From positions 1-46,206 of the forward strand of contig CATWQA010000012.1 of NCBI GenBank assembly GCA_958352815.1: a DNA stretch of 46,206 nucleotides, read 5' to 3'. Of the stretch, positions 42,916 through 46,206 are shown in pieces; position 1 is the first letter of the stretch; the number at the start of each line of letters is the position of its first letter. The notes under the pieces were generated by a model that saw only the letters and a program-made list of their open reading frames with translations, searched no databases and was not told the DNA's origin. Made by a program: the position numbers and the translations under genes. This stretch comes from an uncultured Eubacteriales bacterium (GTDB lineage: Bacteria > Bacillota > Clostridia > Monoglobales > Monoglobaceae).

Positions 42916-43068
42916 TCTTTAACATGCCTTAGCCATGAATAGAACAAACTTTATCCCGTTTCTATTTTCATGAATATCACCATTCATCCAGATGTACATA
43001 TGAATTATATCATAAAAATTAAATGTTTTCAATATGGAATGAATGATATAGATGAATTATAAAAATAA

Positions 43069-43110
43069 CCCCGAAAACCCTATATTTTCAAGGCTTTCGG
43101 GGATTTTTCG
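43069..43110 (-). terminator. Terminator downstream of the AIPR pseudogene
   Basis: CCCCGAAA (43069-43076) pairs with TTTCGGGG (43095-43102), extended by CC/GG; on the minus strand it is followed by TTATTTTT. It is about 140 bases past the stop at 43248. Confidence 0.7.
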
Positions 43111-43112
43111 TT

Positions 43113-43127
43113 TTATTCCCACTCGAC
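43113..43127 (-). other. guaA-3'-end-like core, possible attachment-site remnant
   Basis: On the minus strand these 15 bases read GTCGAGTGGGAATAA, which in frame is Val-Glu-Trp-Glu-stop, the conserved C-terminus of GMP synthetase. The 3' end of guaA is a known integration site for genomic islands. An upstream in-frame stop shows it is not part of a real guaA here. Confidence 0.3.
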
Positions 43128-43225
43128 TTAGGGGAAGTTAATCGTTGCGGTTTTCCTTTTTTATCGTGATTATATTGAATACATTTTGTGTTTTTATCTG
43201 CTTTATTTTGATTTGTAGATATTTT

Positions 43226-43245
43226 TGTACTCAAAATGTACTCAG
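43226..43245. repeat. Direct repeat TGTACTC x2
   Basis: TGTACTC occurs twice within 20 bases, separated by AAAA, close to the guaA-like core and just outside the AIPR gene. Short repeats like this often serve as integrase arm-binding sites; here that is only a guess. Confidence 0.3.
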
Positions 43246-43247
43246 AG

Positions 43248-44877
43248 TTAATCGAGTTGAACTCCATTATTTTTTAGATATTCAATGATTTCATCTTGTC
43301 TTTGAAGCAGATAATCTGTAGTTTCTTTTCTTTCAAAACTTTTTCTGTTTTCAATATCAATCTCTTCACCCTTTGAAACAATATAATCAACGATAGTTTT
43401 GAATATCTTTTCACACTTAGCATCATCTTTTAATGTATCTAATAATTTTTGACAATACTTTTCCATTTTCTTTTGATTAAATCTTGGCAATTCCTCATCA
43501 GACATTATAATTCTAAAAAGCATCATAGCATGATACCTGCTTCTTCTGTACTTTTTATCAATTTTATTCGCTTTAAACAAGCACTCAATCTTGTATAAAG
43601 CCAATGCACTTACATAGTACATAATTAGCTTGTCTGATGTCTTAAATATCTTATTACCAACTCTTTTCGCCACTGTACCATATTGTCCTGATACGGCACT
43701 AGGCTCATTTAAAAACATTGCTGCGACTGTTTTTATTTGTGTTGGGATAGTAACAATTCTATTCCTAGGAATATCACTATCTCTATATTGCCCCGTTCTT
43801 CTTTCATAAACTAATGCCTCATCTCCGGTGTATGTTTTGTAATACTCTTCAAGATTTTTTTGAAATGTAGATAAAGCTTCTAGTTGTTCTTTTTTGATGG
43901 CAGTCTGACTATTCGTTGCTTTAGTAATCTCATTTTTTAGGTTTTCGTCTTTGGTTGCTATAATTCTTATTGGTATAATTAGATCATCTATGTTATCGGA
44001 TAAATCCATGTTGTCTATCAAAATATTACTCGTTTGACATCCATTAACAATTTGATAGTCCTCAATAGTGGCAATATCTCCTGGCAAAGAAATGCTAGAT
44101 GCTACTATTGTTATTCCATTATTAAGCATACTAAAAGCATTTACATTGCCTGATAAAATCGTTTCGCATATACTTTTATTGACATCGGGATTTGGTCCTA
44201 GATAATCCCTTATATTGTCCTCAAAAACAGGTTTTGCAACGCCCGTGTCCTCCAAAATAAGTTTTTTAAATTCTCTAAAAGGAACAACTCCGCTATATCC
44301 CACTTCTTCGTCGCTGATTGAATACATGGTAATTCTTTTTTCAAATCTGAATGTAGCTGACAATTTTGCTTTAGTTTTTCTATACAGTGATTGAATTTCT
44401 GCTGAACCACAAGGAACAAAATCTATCTTTGAAAATAAGTTTGTTGTTCTAAGTGCCTCCTTACCAACTGAAATTGTTGCCTCAAGATTGGCATCATCTA
44501 TCCAAGTGCCTAATGTTACATAATATAACAGTAGTTCAGGATTCTTTTTAAGTTTGTTACCCTTGCTAAATATATAATTTTTTAGTTCAATAAACTTTTG
44601 CATTTCAGGGGTATGAAAAATAGAATCATCATCACCAAAGAAAAGCTTTGAATATGTCAATAAATTAGATATTTCTGTATTGTCAAAAGACGTTGATGTC
44701 TTGGTCTGGATTAAAACGAATTTCACTGATATGGTTTGATTAAGTGATATTAACAAGTCAAACATTATTTACAACACAATAGTTTGAAAAGTATTCAAAT
44801 AGTGGCGATATATCGTCTATCCCAATATTTAAATCTGCCTTAAATGCATCCATCATACTTTGAGTAATTCTATCCAT
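43248..44877 (-). pseudogene. AIPR-family anti-phage gene, broken by an internal deletion and frameshift
   Basis: The gene starts at the ATG at 44877 (AGGAGGT six bases upstream). The first 39 codons (MDRITQSMMDAFKAD ... SNYCVVNN) match the N-terminus of AIPR (abortive-infection phage resistance) proteins and then hit a stop at 44760-44758. A second frame from the ATG at 44765 carries the rest, 505 residues, resuming at VKFVLIQTKTSTSFD and including FSMLNNGITIV and IVNGCQTSNIL, typical of AIPR. The roughly 40 residues normally between them, with the conserved GIDG-type core of the N-terminal nuclease-like domain, are missing. The second ATG has no ribosome binding site. Probably inactive, though a truncated protein cannot be excluded. 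Confidence 0.78.
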
Positions 44878-44904
44878 AAAAACACCTCCTATGTTATACC
44901 TTTC

Positions 44905-44933
44905 ATTATACAACAAAAGCGATGTTTTTTCAA
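44905..44933 (-). promoter_or_regulatory. Sigma-A promoter of the AIPR gene
   Basis: Minus strand: TTGAAA (44933-44928), 17-base spacer, perfect TATAAT (44910-44905), about 30 bases before the start codon. Still intact although the gene is broken. Confidence 0.8.
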
Positions 44934-45107
44934 CACTTTTCATCCAATTACCCCCTCATTAATAAAATTTTACAAAATCTCTGTCAATTTCACAAAGCAT
45001 TAGACTACACTGTTTATATTTTATTTCTCGCATATTATTATTTATTCAAAATATATATTATTCTTTGTTTTATAAAATTACCACTTAAATATGTTGCTTA
45101 TAATCCG

Positions 45108-45136
45108 TTGTCGCAAAGTCCGTTTACTTGTATAAT
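45108..45136 (+). promoter_or_regulatory. Promoter of the XRE pseudogene
   Basis: TTGTCG (45108-45113), 17-base spacer, perfect TATAAT (45131-45136), ahead of GGAGG at 45146-45150. Confidence 0.6.
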
Positions 45137-45158
45137 ATACCCTATGGAGGTGTTTTAA

Positions 45159-45364
45159 TTGATTACTAAAGATTTAGGTGACAGGATTAGAGCATTACGT
45201 AACATAACCGGTTTAAGCCAAGAAAATTTGCTTTAAGCATTGAAATGGACAGAACTTATTTTGCTTCTGGCGAAGCGGGACATAGGAATATATCAATTTG
45301 TAATATAAAGAAAATTGCAGACGGTCTTGGAATTTCGTTAAGCGAATTGTTTACAGAACTATAA
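45159..45364 (+). pseudogene. XRE-family helix-turn-helix regulator, frameshifted
   Basis: TTG start at 45159 with GGAGG eight bases upstream. The frame reads ITKDLGDRIRALRNITGLSQEN and then stops at about 45236. In another frame the protein resumes as FALSIEMDRTYFASGEAGHRN and ends KKIADGLGISLSELFTEL at 45364. Loss of one base near 45226-45230 explains it. The intact protein would be about 68 residues, the size of controller proteins of restriction-modification systems or phage-type repressors. Confidence 0.75.
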
Positions 45365-45382
45365 TACAAGGAGGCATTTATA

Positions 45383-45436
45383 ATGATTCGTTTTGGGGCT
45401 GGGGTGTGGACATATTCTTGGACTAATTTATGCTAA
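45383..45436 (+). pseudogene. Start of a gene cut by the IS element
   Basis: AAGGAGG at 45369-45375 and an ATG at 45383 lie 18 bases after the XRE stop, as for the second gene of an operon, but only about four codons pass before IS-like end sequence begins and the frame closes at 45436. Likely the 5' stub of an interrupted gene. Confidence 0.35.
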
Positions 45437-45478
45437 TAATCCAAGAGTAGGGCGGGGGTGCGGACATATTCTTGGACT
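45401..45478. repeat. Duplicated IS end, two direct copies
   Basis: Bases 45401-45424 and 45454-45478 are nearly identical (GGTGyGGACATATTCTTGGACT in both), 54 bases apart. The second copy leads directly into the transposase gene. The first may be the end of an earlier or partial insertion of the same element. Confidence 0.65.
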
Positions 45479-46206
45479 CCGAAAGGAGTAGAACAATGTA
45501 TACAAAAGAACAACAAGAACGAGCTTTAAAAGAGTTCGAAAGACTGGGTTCGGTACAGGCAGTAGTTCAATTGTTAGGGTATCCTTCAAAAAATACGCTA
45601 TACGAATGGAATAAAGCAAGAAGAGCCAACAAGCAAAATCAACATGGCTCACTTGATAAACCATATAATATTAAAGAAAAATACATTAATTCACCATCTC
45701 ATCCGCGTTATCCGGATATAAATTTAAAATTAGATGCAATTTACCGTTGCTTTTCTCTCGGAGAAGGTGTAGAATATGTATCAAAGGAAATAGGATATAG
45801 CCGTGCCGGTATATATACATGGTATCGGAAATACCGGAAATTTGGGGTTGCAGGACTTATGTCATCAAAAAAACAAATCAAACGAACCGAAAGCCTTCTT
45901 GAAGAAAAACACACTGATTCAACAGTTTCGGAATTACAAGAACAATTAAACAAACTACAGATGGAAGTAGATATTTTAAAGGAAACAATAAATGTATTAA
46001 AAAAAGACCCGGGCATCAATATAACGGAACTCAAAAACCGTGAAAAGGCAGTGATTATTGATGCCTTGAAAGATAAGTATTCACTGCCATCGCTCTTACA
46101 GCATCTACAAATAGCAAAAAGCAGCTATTACTATCAGGAAAGCGTATTGAAAGAGACTTTTTCAAGTTTTGTGAAAACTACAAATGGCATAAAATATTTG
46201 GTATTT
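45459..46206 (+). mobile_element. IS3-family insertion sequence, left part (runs off the window)
   Basis: Begins with the TGCGGACATATTCTTGGACT end and contains an IS3-type transposase gene that continues beyond the window, so the right end is not visible. The 3-5 base target duplication cannot be checked. Confidence 0.65.
45496..46206 (+). CDS. IS3-family transposase, OrfA region with start of OrfB region (partial)
   Basis: ATG at 45496 preceded by AAAGGAG; 237 codons are open to the window edge. Two helix-turn-helix modules (ERLGSVQAVVQLLGYPSKNTLYEW and a second near SKEIGYSRAGIYTWYRKY), a coiled coil (about 140-170) and then LKNREKAVIIDALKDKYSLP ... KSSYYYQ, the start of the OrfB part, are in one frame. 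After YYYQESVLK the reading frame no longer looks like OrfB, and the +1 frame gives a different sequence, so a late frameshift or damage is possible. The DDE catalytic part is outside. Confidence 0.75.
   Translation, partial: MYTKEQQERALKEFERLGSVQAVVQLLGYPSKNTLYEWNKARRANKQNQHGSLDKPYNIKEKYINSPSHPRYPDINLKLDAIYRCFSLGEGVEYVSKEIGYSRAGIYTWYRKYRKFGVAGLMSSKKQIKRTESLLEEKHTDSTVSELQEQLNKLQMEVDILKETINVLKKDPGINITELKNREKAVIIDALKDKYSLPSLLQHLQIAKSSYYYQESVLKETFSSFVKTTNGIKYLVF

Noticed and set aside
42730..43247. CRISPR array or tRNA in the long gap
   Set aside because: No regularly spaced repeats and no cloverleaf or conserved tRNA arms were found.

Overview
The window reads as the chromosome of a spore-forming, anaerobic, Gram-positive Clostridia-type bacterium. 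It has spore-coat genes (cotJA-JB-JC) and the spoIIGA-sigE pair, a four-subunit ferredoxin-dependent 2-oxoacid oxidoreductase, S-layer homology domains on an exported protein, strong AGGAGG ribosome binding sites and near-consensus sigma-A promoters. No rRNA, tRNA or CRISPR array was seen. The left edge carries the end of an unrecognised gene and the right edge cuts an IS3-family element.

Layout. 1-3.5 kb: cell-surface genes, namely an unrecognised C-terminal fragment, an exported wall protein, and a divergent GtrA-like / membrane-anchored beta-propeller pair. 3.6-12.0 kb: a cobalamin (B12) locus. A B12 riboswitch with its own leader terminator precedes an S-layer-anchored 948-residue protein that combines an alpha/alpha-barrel with a DUF4430 domain, the same two-domain plan as human intrinsic factor/transcobalamin. 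A free secreted alpha/alpha-barrel protein, a DUF4430 lipoprotein, an EcfT permease and a single polypeptide holding two ECF ATPases plus an S component follow. Together they look like a capture-and-import relay for corrinoids. 12.1-13.1 kb: the cotJ operon on the minus strand. 13.3-19.6 kb: histidine biosynthesis up to imidazole glycerol phosphate (hisH, hisF, folC, a hisZ-hisG fusion, a hisA-hisI-hisE fusion) plus a VOC protein. The later genes (hisB, hisC, hisD, phosphatase) are absent from the window.

19.7-30.7 kb: eleven closely spaced genes on the plus strand (dxs, tlyA, nadK, recN, an RseC-family gene, a P-loop ATPase, korD-A-B-C, an ABC-F ATPase), ended by a strong bidirectional terminator. 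30.7-38.7 kb: a Xer-type recombinase, recD2-recR-GNAT, a cytidylate-kinase-like gene, rpsF-ssb-rpsR and purD. 38.7-40.3 kb: spoIIGA-sigE behind a promoter with an abnormally long spacer, as in the Spo0A-dependent spoIIG promoter.

40.3-46.2 kb: an accessory region on mostly minus strand, with an Lsa-type ABC-F (possible ribosome-protection antibiotic resistance), a SWIM zinc-finger protein, a possible attachment-site remnant, a broken AIPR-family anti-phage gene lacking its conserved N-terminal core, a frameshifted XRE regulator, and an IS3-family transposase. This part looks like a decaying defence or mobile island.
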